Of a stretch of DNA of 64,000 nt, positions 35,833 to 48,200 are shown in pieces. Where the stretch lies: the NCBI RefSeq assembly GCF_032191515.1, contig NC_091431.1, positions 60,687,742-60,751,741 of the forward strand. Reading direction: 5' to 3'. The notes beneath the pieces are model-generated. The model was given only the letters and a program-made list of their open reading frames with translations, was not told the origin of the DNA and searched no databases. Position 1 is the first letter of the stretch. Every line of letters starts with the position of its first letter. Source of the DNA: Phaenicophaeus curvirostris (Eukaryota > Chordata > Aves > Cuculiformes > Cuculidae). The translations under genes and the position numbers were made by a program.

Positions 35833-35911
35833 AGTGTACACCATAATTAATGATGGTTTAATAGGGAAATTATTACTCCTACAAAACCTGAATCTCTTTA
35901 TTGTGAACACT
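35833..35911 (+). promoter_or_regulatory. SELENOP: SECIS element 2 of SELENOP
   Basis: Helix I is long: AGTGT (35833-35837) pairs with ACACT (35907-35911), and CACCATAA with TTATTGTG at one mismatch. The core is ATGA (35850-35853) opposite TGA (35889-35891). Helix II is GGTTT/AAACC, an internal loop, then TAGG/CCTA. The apical AAA follows GGG at 35867. Having two SECIS elements is the hallmark of SELENOP. The 3' arm of helix I contains TTTATT, which is a poly(A) signal when read on the minus strand. Confidence 0.88.
35897..35902 (-). terminator. CCDC152: Candidate CCDC152 poly(A) signal, inside SECIS 2
   Basis: AATAAA on the minus strand, about 190 bases after the CCDC152 stop codon and the first canonical signal met. 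A mRNA ending here would be antisense to the last 100-130 bases of the SELENOP 3' UTR, including the 3' arm of SECIS 2. Confidence 0.55.
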
Positions 35912-35982
35912 GAAAAGCAAGAAAGTAGGCTTGAATATAAACAGAATGCATGTCTTTGGAATATTTGGCAAGAACGTTTTCA

Positions 35983-35988
35983 AATAAA
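35983..35988 (+). terminator. SELENOP: SELENOP poly(A) signal
   Basis: AATAAA about 72 bases after SECIS 2, followed by a T-rich stretch (TTGTTTTTACTT). It is the first canonical signal after the second SECIS. Confidence 0.75.
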
Positions 35989-36092
35989 AATATTCCGTAT
36001 TCAGACCTTGTTTTTACTTCCTGGTGCACAGTTTTAAATACAATGTTATATTTCTCATTGTATGTACCACTGAAGTACTTTCTATTATTTAC

Positions 36093-36215
36093 TCAAAATC
36101 GCCTCCGTTTGAGGTGCAGGTCTTGGCCTTTATTAAGACGTTGCTCTAGGTCTCTTATGGTGTTTCGAAGAATTTCAATTTCCTTGTTTTTCTCCTCCTG
36201 GAGATGCTGGAGTTT
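36093..36215 (-). CDS. CCDC152: CCDC152 last coding exon
   Basis: Acceptor TTTTACAG precedes 36215. Residues 216-255, with EEKNKEIEILRNTIRDLEQR and the C-terminus HLKRRRF, then TGA at 36095-36093. The stop lies about 105 bases from the SELENOP poly(A) signal. Confidence 0.94.
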   Translation of the reverse strand, partial: KLQHLQEEKNKEIEILRNTIRDLEQRLNKGQDLHLKRRRF

Positions 36216-39200
36216 CTGTAAAAAAAATCAAAGGCTTTCATTGTTAAACACCATGTAGAACTATGTAACAGTACAATATGCTATTACTAATGAGAAATAT
36301 TCTAATAGAATATTTTTCTTGGCATTTTATGTCACAAAATTATTTCCCTAGAATCCTATTTTTGTGAGACCCTAAGGTCCTAGCCTACAAACCAAATACT
36401 ACATATATATAATTTATGTCAGTTCTATCTTAAGTTCCTGGCTTTTGTTATTGAACCTTGGCTGCATCAACATCAACACAGAGATGAAATTTGTTGTCTA
36501 GAGGTGGGAGGGATGTGTGGGAGAGTGAGTAAGATGGACCCATCAGGCATCAAAATCCATCCCAAACTCCATTTTTCTAGAGAACAAACCCAGCAAAACC
36601 CCAGGGAACAGCTGCTTCTGTTTGAAGCAGGCTGTAACACAATTTAGTATCTGCCCACAAGGGCTATTGAAGAACATACCCTTCGATAGATACTTTGTGG
36701 CAAGACAGAAGCATCTGAAAATGATTTTGTTGTTTTATTCTGAACTCTCGCTAATTTAGCATTGAACTGAAAGAACCAGGAAAAGACAAAACATTAAGAA
36801 TCAACATGAAAAAAGCATGTTAAATAATAAAAGTATAATTTTGACTTTTTTTTTTTTTAAAAATTGGCTTTTGTACATGAAAACAGTAACAGCAAGTCTA
36901 TCTACTATTTAATCCTCGGAAAATCAAGCTACTTAAGTTTATTTAAAAAATGATGCAATTACACGTCATGTTTCTTCAAAAAAAGCCTCAAAATATTGCA
37001 AAAAAAGTAAATAGTAGAAACATGATAAACCAAATACTTTTAGACAAACAATACAACTACTTAAAAAACTTACAGAAGGCTCTACAGCTGCTTGTGTGCT
37101 GGAGAAAATGCAGAGAATGCTAAAAATCTCTGAAGCCATCATCCTTCCCTCATCTTTAAAGGATAGCTAAGCCCATACACATTCACACCTCGTTTCTTTT
37201 TTGATATGTAAAAGGTTTGAATTATTTCCTGAATTGTTTCTGTTATGAGAGTGTTTTAAAGCCTGAGGCATGAAATACATGCTGAATTCTGTGATCTCTG
37301 CAGGATTAGAAATCTTAAAGCTCCTGGAAGTTCACAAAAAAAATACATCTTCCAGCATTTAGAAATTAAAAATAATAAAAATAAGCAGAAAACACTGGTG
37401 AACCTTTTTATAGCTCAAAAACTAGCAAACTTCTCAAAATAATATAACTTGAAATAAGAACACAGCAAACGTTGCTATTTACGGTAGGCAGATCTCGATT
37501 CCTGAGCAGAAGCGACACAGATACCATTATGGAAGGCAGCATAGGCAACTGATCTTTGTGAAGAGAAATTTAAGTTCCCTAGATTCCATCATATTAGTTT
37601 GTTAAATACTAACTAACATCTTTCACTACACTGTCTTTTGAAAGTTTACCCAATGCTCAATAGATCTTAAGTCAGTTCTGTAATGCATACCTCTATCTGC
37701 AGTTTAATTATTTCATTCTGTTTCTCTTCATTTTGAATTTTCAGCTGTCTAGTTAGTTCTAATATTTCCAGTTCTTTTTTCTCCTTCTGTTCTCTGTACT
37801 CCTCTTCTTTTAATTCAACTAGTAATACAGTACACAAAATATGATGATTATAGAATATGTATAGATGGAAAAATAACATAATTGTCCAAATATTAAAACT
37901 TTCTTGAACAAGTCAATATTTCACAAGACAACCATTTAATTCAAGCAAAAAACAATTCAAGCAATAAACATATGTTAAAACTACTTGAAAGCCAGTCTTC
38001 AGAGAACTTACATTGTTTTCTTATGTCACAATTCAACTGTGTTATTTCCAGTTTGTGGTCTTCCTCTTTGTTTTTTATTTCTGTCACAAGTTTCTCAATC
38101 TCATCTTTATATTCCTGTAAATATAAAAACTTTAATAAAAATCTTAAGGCTTCTGTGCTACTAGCCTTCTGCAAAGTACATTTCATGTAAGAATGTACAG
38201 TGCTCTACAAGTCACTTCTTGTTTTATTTGTGATCTAGTAAACGCAAAATGTCCAATTACTTTTTACACAATCTGTCTGAAGTGCATGGATGAAAAATAC
38301 AGCCGATTTCATTGTATTACAGATACACAATACTCCTTTCCCCAGTCCAGGATATGATACAATGCTGCAGTTAGTTAAGTGATGACAGCTTTACTATTGT
38401 GGATTTTTGACTGTAAGAATGTATAACAAGAAGTCATATTTAAAGTATGCATTTTGTTAATATCACTTACACCAAAGATTCTACAACTTCATACTGGAAA
38501 CAGAAGAAACACCAGTGATAGCAGCCGTAGTGATGCTGCTGACACTGATACTCAAGTGAAGAGTTTTTATTTTAAGTTTGTTCCAATAACTACTCCGGAA
38601 TTAGCAAGGATGTGGCTGTAGCTGCCAGTGCAGAGATTCTTACTCCAAGCTCTTGTGGTGCCTTTTGACAAGGTAGGCAGCCACTCAGCACAGCCGTGCT
38701 TGGACACACCCACAAAGGTGGTTACTGCTTGGTGGTAATAGTATACATAGACATACTCAAGTCAGTGCCTTCAGGACAGCAACAGGAAGTTCCACCACGC
38801 CCATATGTGGATATTATCTATAGAATCATAATTTCCCCATGTTTTTGAGATGGCATTACTTATTTTATTCTCAAACTGTCAAGGTAACAGCTCTATTGGT
38901 ATAAAAATTTAACTTTAGCTCAAACTTCGTACAAATACTGGCAATGAAAATCAGCAGTAGGATTCATAGTCCTATACAGTCAACATATCTGCAGTCATAG
39001 CACAAGCAAAAAGTAGAGAGATGGTAAATGGAATTGATTATCACAGAGGTAAAAGATAGAGATTTATTACCTTCATAATATTTACTCCCAAAGAAACTCT
39101 AGACAAAATTCAGACAATTCTTGATTCTCCTGCAGTACAACTGACATAACAAATATCAAAACCTTATTTCCAAATAAAAATTTATTTCAATGCAAGGGAT

Positions 39201-42200
39201 TAGACTTGAGGATGTAAAGTTCAATTTAAACCTAAATACAGTTAAAAAACTTAGTTTTAACACTTAGTTTTGTACTCTTAGTCCCTCTAACAAATTCTCA
39301 TATTGATACTGAAGTTAGAACAACTCTTCTCTTTTACACCCAAGAAGTGTTAGGAGAAGTGCAACAATAATGGTATCAGTAGCAAATCTGAGAATGTAAA
39401 GATATATGAACTGCTACATTAGAGATAAAATATTATTCCTCTGTCTAAAGAATGATCATTTGTGACTTGCCTGTTCACAAGCCTTTAACTTCTCTTCCAA
39501 GATGTGAACGGTACCCTTCAGTCTATCATTTTCATCTACATAAATAAAAAAACTATATGATACACCAGAAGTACACTTTGACAGTGTTACTAGCGTGGAA
39601 GTAGAATAAGGAAATTACTTTCATTTTTTCACTTGTCTGAACTTTAAGAAACTTTTTTGTAGACATGATAATCATAACTTATAGAACTCATAATCTCAGT
39701 CTCCATTTTATTTAAAAAGAAAATTCATAGTTTAAACACAATATTTGACAGGTCTTACTACTTTCAACAGTATTTTAGCCTTCTGAAAACTGATTAAAAA
39801 AATCTAGCTGCAAAGTTCTTTGTCTCAGAAATTATCATGTCTACAGCAGTTTTGAATTAGAAGATGCAACTTTTAAAGTACTTTTTTCCCAAAGCTCAGA
39901 AAGTAGTATATAAAAACCAGAATTTAGAAAAAGCCGATAATGCTTTTTTTTGACTATTGAAAGTCATTTTGATTATTAAAAGCAGCCCTATACTTCCAAT
40001 TTTCAGAGATTTATTAATATTTACACTAACATGTCTTGAACACACAAGGGCTATAAAATTAACTGCATGGTATACAGATAAATTCTGGCACAAAGATATA
40101 GCAAATATTTATGTATTTTATTTTAGAATAGCAATGAGTGTTTGGCAAGTATTTATGGATAAGAGTGAAAGTCTTAGCAACATTAAACTGAGGATTAAGA
40201 CTCTAGTTTTATGAAGTAATAAAACGTATGCATAAACACTTTGATAGTCTATGGTTCAATAGCTGAATGATACTTTCTTGCTTTCTGTAAAATTGCCTGT
40301 GGTATGCTGAAATAAAGTCCAACTATTAATTAAAAAACCTCACTGAGGCAGAACTTCTACACATGGATTCTAGGTAGGATAATAGCAACAGACATTCATT
40401 AAGCATACAGTCCACCAAAATCTGCACAGGGTTGATTTTAGATATATTTTTTCCCCTTTCTATTTGGCTGCCACTGAGTTTCTCTGAAAAATAAACAGTA
40501 AATATAAACAAACAAAAAAAAGCCTGCTAATTCTAAATTACAGCATAGTACAGTATATGTAAGAACAATTTTGTGTTTACCTTTCACATTACATTGGTTT
40601 TCAATGGTTTGTGTGAGACCTTTTATCACATTCTGTAGAGTAGCACATTCTAAAAGAAATAAAAAATCCAGTATTTTTAAACAATTTCTTAATAATTTTA
40701 ATTTTATATTTTGTTTATAAATATTTCTCAAATATTTTATAATTATCTGAATTAAACATTAGTCTGAATCTGCTTATTGACTACAGAAATAATTCATATT
40801 ATTACATGGTTACTGCTTAATTTTAGCTTTTACTTTGATGATACATTAAAAACAATTTTATCAATAAATATGATCAATTTCATAAAACTATTTCATTTCT
40901 GGTTCTAGCCAGAAAACAAGGATGTTACTGCTATTTGGGAAATAATGGAGGTTTTCCATATCAGCATTGCAGCAATTTGATATAATTAATGAAAATGAAG
41001 CTTACTTTCCTGACAGCATATTTGCCAAGACCAACATTATCCACCCACCGCTTTTTCTCACCTCCTTTTTAGTTCGTATTCAAATTCATCTTGCTGCTCT
41101 ACATAAATGTGAAGATTTAGAATATGCTCCTAGATCCCTATTATCTCATCTTAAACAAAGCCATTATATGTGAGCATGTGTATAAGCATGCAACTTGTTA
41201 TCAGTTTACATATTTGTATTTTATAATTTTACTTTTAATATTTGAACACCATATGGACTGCCTGTAATAAAACATCTGGTCTTCATTAAATGCTATTTTT
41301 ATCCCTTTTGTTCTTTGCAACCTTGTCAGTACTGTTATAAAATATTCTAAGACTGGGAAGACTGAGGACACTAAAACTGAGATTGCTTACTCTTAAAACT
41401 TTTCTTTCTATTACCAGAACAGCGCTCAATTTCTGCATTTAAGTAACTTTTAATTTCTGCAGCAGATAAAGTATGCTAAATAACAGCTACATGTCTCAGA
41501 AGACTAAAGCTCTGTTGAAAACTGCAGATCCTATAATTAAGAATATGTTACAAAATAATAGAGTCGGGAAGATTAATTAAGCTCAGAGATTCAGTTTTCC
41601 AGTCAATCTTTTTGACCTTTCGTCTATTCTTCCGTCAAGTCGGCTTTTCATTTGGCCGAGAACGCTAGCCCGCTGCACTCTCCTATTCTATGCTTCCAAA
41701 AAAACAGTAGAGGGCACACGAACAGCACAGAAACATTGCTTCCCCTCAGTTCCTGTACTGGCTCAAAACGACTTGCGGAGAAGTCCTATTCAAAGTCGCA
41801 AGCATTAGGCTAGCATGCCCATTTGAACTAACTAATTCTACTAAAAATTTCCTTGCAAATGTATAGAAATAAACAAAACTGCCTGTAATTCGGGCGCAAA
41901 TTGGAAAGACATCCATGTATTTGAGCAAACAACAGTACAGCAGCTAGTTTTACAATGAATCTCAGCATTCTAAGCGCAAGCCACTCATTTGTCCGGTCCC
42001 AAGAACATCTGCTTATCTCCCTTATTTTTAAAGGACATATCTTGGAAAATTCCTTATGTAGTTACAGCTGTGACTGATGAAAAAAATTCCTGGGAACTCA
42101 CAGGTTTTGCTTACCTACATTAAAGACAAAAAAGAAAAACATGGTTGCAGGTTTGTGCATCACCTACATAGCATTTAAAATTGATTTTGCATGGCTCCTT

Positions 42201-45200
42201 CCCTGTAAAGAATATTCCCTACATGCAAAAAGACTCAACAGCCCAAATGCTTTTTTCCCTGTTTAATATCTATAGTTTGTTGCAGTTTCTTCCATCTGCA
42301 TTTATAATTGAAGCCATTGGAGTTTTTTAACACGGCAATTAAAGCAACGCCTTTTTCCTTTAACACCTTTGAAACAATCAGTCAACAAATACGTAGTCCT
42401 GAGGATGTGTACACTACCATAAGAATTCCACAGTGGGCTTTCTTTTAAAAAACTACAGTAAATTTTAGTTCAGAATCGTAGCCTGCACCACAAGAATGCA
42501 TTTAGTCACTACAGAAAAACTTCAGAGCAGAAAATAAGAATGCCAGACGTGTGTCTGTTTTAAGTGGATGGTCAATAATTTACACTACACAAAAACTGTG
42601 GTCCTGAACCTCACCTTTACTAAGCAAAGAACATATCAAGACAAAACAAAGCTCGTTTATGACCTTTCAGAACACGGATACAGCTGCCCAGTTGCTCATC
42701 TTCTCCTACCTTACCTTTGGTTAAAGTGTTTCATTGCTCTCTTCCTGGAGTTTTAGGCTTCTTTCTTCCTTTGCATTTCCTTCAGAATTCCCAGTCTTAC
42801 CTTAAACAATTCTAGAGAGAAACTTCTGACAATCAAGGACATCAAGGAGGCCTCAGGTTCTCATTTACATGTGTTCGGGATTTCTTGGGGTGTGAAATGC
42901 TGTTCCTATTTCTGTTTCTCACACTAACCAAGAGTTCTTCAGCCAGTATAAAATTCCACTTCCTCTACCCCACTGTCACTAGCCACAAACCCTTCACAGC
43001 AGGCAGAACAACAGCTTTTCCTTCCATAGGGCTTTTTCTGCCCCTCTGTTTATTTGGAATCATGGGTGAATGAACCATGCACCAGCACATGGTGTCTCAT
43101 TTTAACTTAGCTACTCTGTGAATTGCCTTGAGGTCTAACAATGACCTTTACATCCTAAGGCTGAGCTGTTTACCTAGCCTGTAAATTCATTTGCTTTTGT
43201 GTTAAACTTGTCATAGGATGAACTTTAGAATGCTCTTCAACTTGAAAGTGTACATCATGACTGTGTGCTGACACTGTTCATCAAGAAATTGACATAGCAG
43301 TCCAAATCCAGCCATTGTTGTTGCCCTTGGCCCAAAGGATATTTTCAGGAAATGTGGCTGAGCTGGGTTCTAGGGAGCAGCCTGGCTAGGATAAATCTTT
43401 TATTCCAAGCCACAGTTGGCAGAATAACTGTATAAAAGCCAGTCTCGTAACTAGAGTCTGCTAGGATAACTGGCTAGATTAAGAGGAAGTATCACTGCCA
43501 CCTTTGGTCTCTTGCACCTTCTCTGGTTTTGCATAGGACCCCTCTATAACCTCATCAAAATAATAAAGAGTGTTTTTTTAACCACACAGTGGTCTGACTT
43601 TCAAGTAGGTTTTACAAAGAATTGAACTATTACACACTACACTTAGTGCCCTTGATTCTCAATACACAATATGCTATTACTTCTCCTGAAGGGTCAATGT
43701 TGCAAGAGAAGTCAATAAAGGTGCAAAGACCATTTCTACCCATTTCAAAATGAAAAAAAAAAAAAGTGAAATGCTTTGGAAACATTATATACTCAGTATA
43801 ATTTATAATCACCACACCAAGTGTAATGTCCTCTTGAAATATTTTTAATATTACAGTCACTGCTGATCTCCAGTAATGTCATAGCTGAAGGCTCATCTGA
43901 CAGGATCCACTGCAGGTTATAGCAATTTACTGCTCAAGATATTTTGTGAAACTCTGCTTTCTGATCACCACAAATGAATACAGTTCAAAAATAAATACTA
44001 ATAAGCACTTCGTGCCATGACACTTTGAGTGTTTACCTTACTGGTAAGCTCGTTAGCCTAATAAAACAGTTATGACAACTGTTGTAACTATATACATGTA
44101 TCTTTCTATATACGTTCTGCCCCTTTGACATCTCTCATTTACTTTTTACTTCTTTATCATCAAGTAGCTTTCAGAACCACCTCTTGTTAGACTCAAGTTG
44201 TTCCAAATTCCTGCTTTTCACTTTTTTTAATTGCAGCTACTAACAGCTCTGCAATCTCTCTTCATGATCAGAAACCTTGGCTTCCAATAAGTCTGCCTCC
44301 TATCTATCCCTGTATGAATTTGTACAACTATTATGACTTCAATATTATTAAGATTTCTTTTCCTGACTATCCCTGCTGCTAAAACTTTAGTTCATATTTC
44401 ATGCTGATTGCTGTGATATTTTTATTTGGACTTTTGCCAGCCACAATTTTTTTCCTATAGTGTGTTTCAAAACAGCTCCAGAGGTCGTTCTTTTCACTTA
44501 TATTAGCATAACTATCTTCTCAAATAATTTCCTTCTTATCTCACTGAATTAAGGCAATTCTATTTACAAAACTCACATCTCTTCTGATTTTCATCTATTT
44601 TCATTACATTCTACATCCACAATCCTTGGTGCAGTCATCCCAGCTCTGATTTCCTGAGTTGTTTCTTTTATTTTCTCTGGTATCTTTGATCTCACAGGTT
44701 TAAAGCCAAGAATAATTTCTTATTTTTGCCCACCTTTTCCTTTTTTTAAAATCTATTTTTATAAACCCTCTCCCCTATGCTTTTGTCAATAATGAGCCCT
44801 CTTGATCCGTTTCTGAATGACTGTTCTGCGTTGTCTAATTTTTCTAACCTTTTTAGACTAATCTGTATTTCTGCTATCCACAAGCTTCTGTGGAATTGAT
44901 ATAACAACTTTGTTTTGTAATGTATGGAAAAATTTCTCCTTCTGTTTGCTTTAAATCAATCAAAAAGTTTAACTTCCATCTAGTTCTCCTACTACAAGAA
45001 AAAATGAATAGTCATTCCCTATGCACTTTCTCTATGCCATTCATAATTTTACAGCTCTGAGTCACATCAGCCCTCTTCTTTCTCTTCAGGCTGAAAAGTT
45101 TCCTGTCAGCTTAAGGCCTTCTTTCAGATTTTCCAAAATTGTAACCAGATCTATGAGGGTCCCAAGTCCATTCTCCTCCAGCCACCTTCTGGGTGTTTGG

Positions 45201-48200
45201 CTGGACTCAAAGCCAACATAGAAACTGAGTACAGCTAGTGATCTTGAGCTGTTAGAAGAAGGCTTGAAGGAGATACAGAAATGGCTGCCCCTGCGTCCCT
45301 TGGCAGCTGTTTTTAAGCTGAGGCTTTTGCCCTTGGCCTACCTTAAGCTATACTGCAGCTGTGTTGCAGCCACATATCATGTAGATCTAGGCCCTGGACA
45401 TGACGTAGGGAGTGACTTCTTGGCTTGACTGCAGACTTGCCTCATCACTGGGGACCTGCTAACAAACACTAGACCATGTCTGGCCCTTGTTACTGAAACT
45501 CATCCTGACTCCTGTTTTGACCTTGGTCCTATTCCATCACTACGTACTTGTTTGGTAATATGGAATTCTGGCTAGCTCTGGCAGCCCTCACCGGGCCTGC
45601 ATCACGATGGTGGGAGTGAGTCTTAGCTGGTGAAGCCCCTGCTTCTGTGGGCCTCGTTACATGACTGGTTCCTGACTCCCAGACCCTTGCCCCTCCCTTA
45701 CAATACCAAACCTTGTCACCTTCCCCGTTACCTTTTCTAGTTCTGGTGTGTCTATTTGGAAATGTGAGGACCAGAACAGTACACAAAAATTATGGACTTT
45801 ACAGGAACATGCTGTTTATTTCTCTGCTTCTTCCACAATCAAGCCTTTGCACAATCTGCTTCTTTGACCTGATATTTTCAGAGAAATGTCCAGAATGACA
45901 CTAAGATCTCCTTCCTGAGAAGCAACCAACTAGGGCCAGCCACTGTTTATATATGATGCTTCCCAAATGCACTGCTACTAGTTTTCATCTCCACTTTTTA
46001 TCACTTGTCATTCTGTATGAGATTCTTGGCAGAACTAAACAGATTAGTACATTAGCAAGCTTCACTCACTCACTCACTCACTCACTCACTCACTCACTCA
46101 CTCACTCACTCACTTTTCGAAATTATTTTTGGATTATGCTAAATTATTCAAGTCCCAGCAAATACCGAAGAGAAACCAAAGGATAATCTCACTCCAGCAT
46201 CAAACTAAGTTTATTCCTACCCTGTTCTCTAACTTCTAGCAAGCTGACTTTTCAGAACCAAAGTTCTATGAAAAGATGCACCTTTCAGCAACTCCACAAA
46301 CTACAGAAGGATAAGCAACCACAAATCTATGCTAAGTAGGAGATTTTCTCTTTAATTCCTCTTTTATTTGGCAACTTTTTTGTTACAATGTGGAAGCTTG
46401 TAATTCCCACCTATAAAATAGTAAATGCCATTTCATTATCTAGATTCCATTGAACAGCTGAATCCTTGTATTAACTACTATTGCTATTCATAACTATTTA
46501 GCACCATAATGACACCTGCTATACAAAGTAAAAGAAAAACAATTAAAACAGATCACAGTAAAGCTGACATTAACACAAGCATAGCCTAAGGAATAAACTT
46601 AGAAAAGTGGTGTCAGCCTAATTGAACTCAACCTTGAAGGATTATAATGCTATTCCTTACACTTTATAACCAAATTGGAAACGTCACTTAGATAAAATCT
46701 TGATGGTGACATTATAAACACAAAATGAGCTGTCACATTGTTTAATCTGACCTATTCAGGGATTATATCTCACACAGGTAAGAAGAATAATCACTTTGGA
46801 CAGCTTTTTAGTCCTTGAGGAGTTAAACAAATGCCTAGACACAACAAAACATTGAGATTCCATCAATACCCAGGGTCCTTACACAATCCATTTATATGAG
46901 CAAAATTTGGATCCCAATCAGCATGGTACAGGGAAAATATATTAAAAAATATATTAAAAAAACCCAAACTGGGCTATCAGATTCTTCCTAAACAAACCAA
47001 AATGCACAAGCAACTAAGATATAATTCTCTACATCATCTTGGAGCACCAGTCCCTCCAGTCTGGCACGCCTTCTCCAATTACAGGTAAGCTCTGACATTT
47101 CAGAAGGCAGCAAAATACATATTCAGGAATGCATCTGGCTAATTTCTCATTGGGCAAAGCATTTCTGGTGACCAGGTAAATTGTTATATTGATACCCATG
47201 GAATAGCTCAGCTGGGGGCACAACAGTGTCAGTGCTGACCATACTAGTCCCAGATGTTGACCCTATTCTTCTATACAGACATCTGAGCTGCTTATGGATT
47301 AACATAACTCACAAGATAGCACTTCAAGAAAAACTACTGATGTCAGTTTGCTGAAAAATGTTGGCTTTATAAACAGTGGGAGTTCACTAGAAGCTCAAGT
47401 GAAAGGTAAACATTTGGCATAATGACAAGGTAAATAATTGGCACAACATCAACAGGTATACCAAACTCATTTGATCCTCTCCCTTTCCCTGCTAACACTT
47501 GTTTCCCTGAAAAAGGATATAACAGTACCTAAAGAAAAACAGTAGAGGAAAAAATGAATGAAAATACAAAAGGAAAGATTTTCTTTCATAGGTACTGCAT
47601 GCACTCAAAAATCCCTTAAAGTGGACAGATATTAACATCATGGGAAAATAGTTACTTTAATGCAGTTCTCTAGATATGCTTGTGGATTAAAGTTTATGCA
47701 AATGAGATGGACTCTATTACATGATCCAAGATTAAGCATCACTGCTATTTACACAGTATCTCAGATTCTTGATACTATAGTTTTGTATTTTGTAAGACTG
47801 AAAATAATGGAAGTATTTCTCAGAACTTCCTGAACATGTGCAAAACCCATACCATTTTTTAAAAAGTGACCTACCTTCTTTTACTGATTCTTCTTTTGAT
47901 TGACTTAATGTTAATAGCCTGTTACATTTTTCCAGCTTAAGAACCAGTAAGTTATTTGCTTCATTAATTTCGGATATTTTCTAGAAAATTGGAAAATACT
48001 TATTACATATTAATATATGTATCTCAGTATATCTCTTGATTTATGTTTTAAATCTTGATTTTTAAATTAATATATTTTTTAACAATTTCACAACACTGCA
48101 GTCACAAACCTGTATAATTTGCCATTACTTAGAAGACTAATGCGAGTCTTGTGAGTGTAGGCTATTTGAGTCTACTCTGCAGCACTGAGTGCCAACTTAC

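Larger units (their letters stand above)
34863..36005 (+). other. SELENOP: SELENOP 3' UTR
   Basis: About 1.1 kb from the stop codon to a poly(A) site expected 15-25 bases after AATAAA at 35983-35988, with T-rich sequence downstream. It holds both SECIS elements. Its last roughly 120 bases should overlap the CCDC152 3' UTR on the other strand. Confidence 0.8.
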
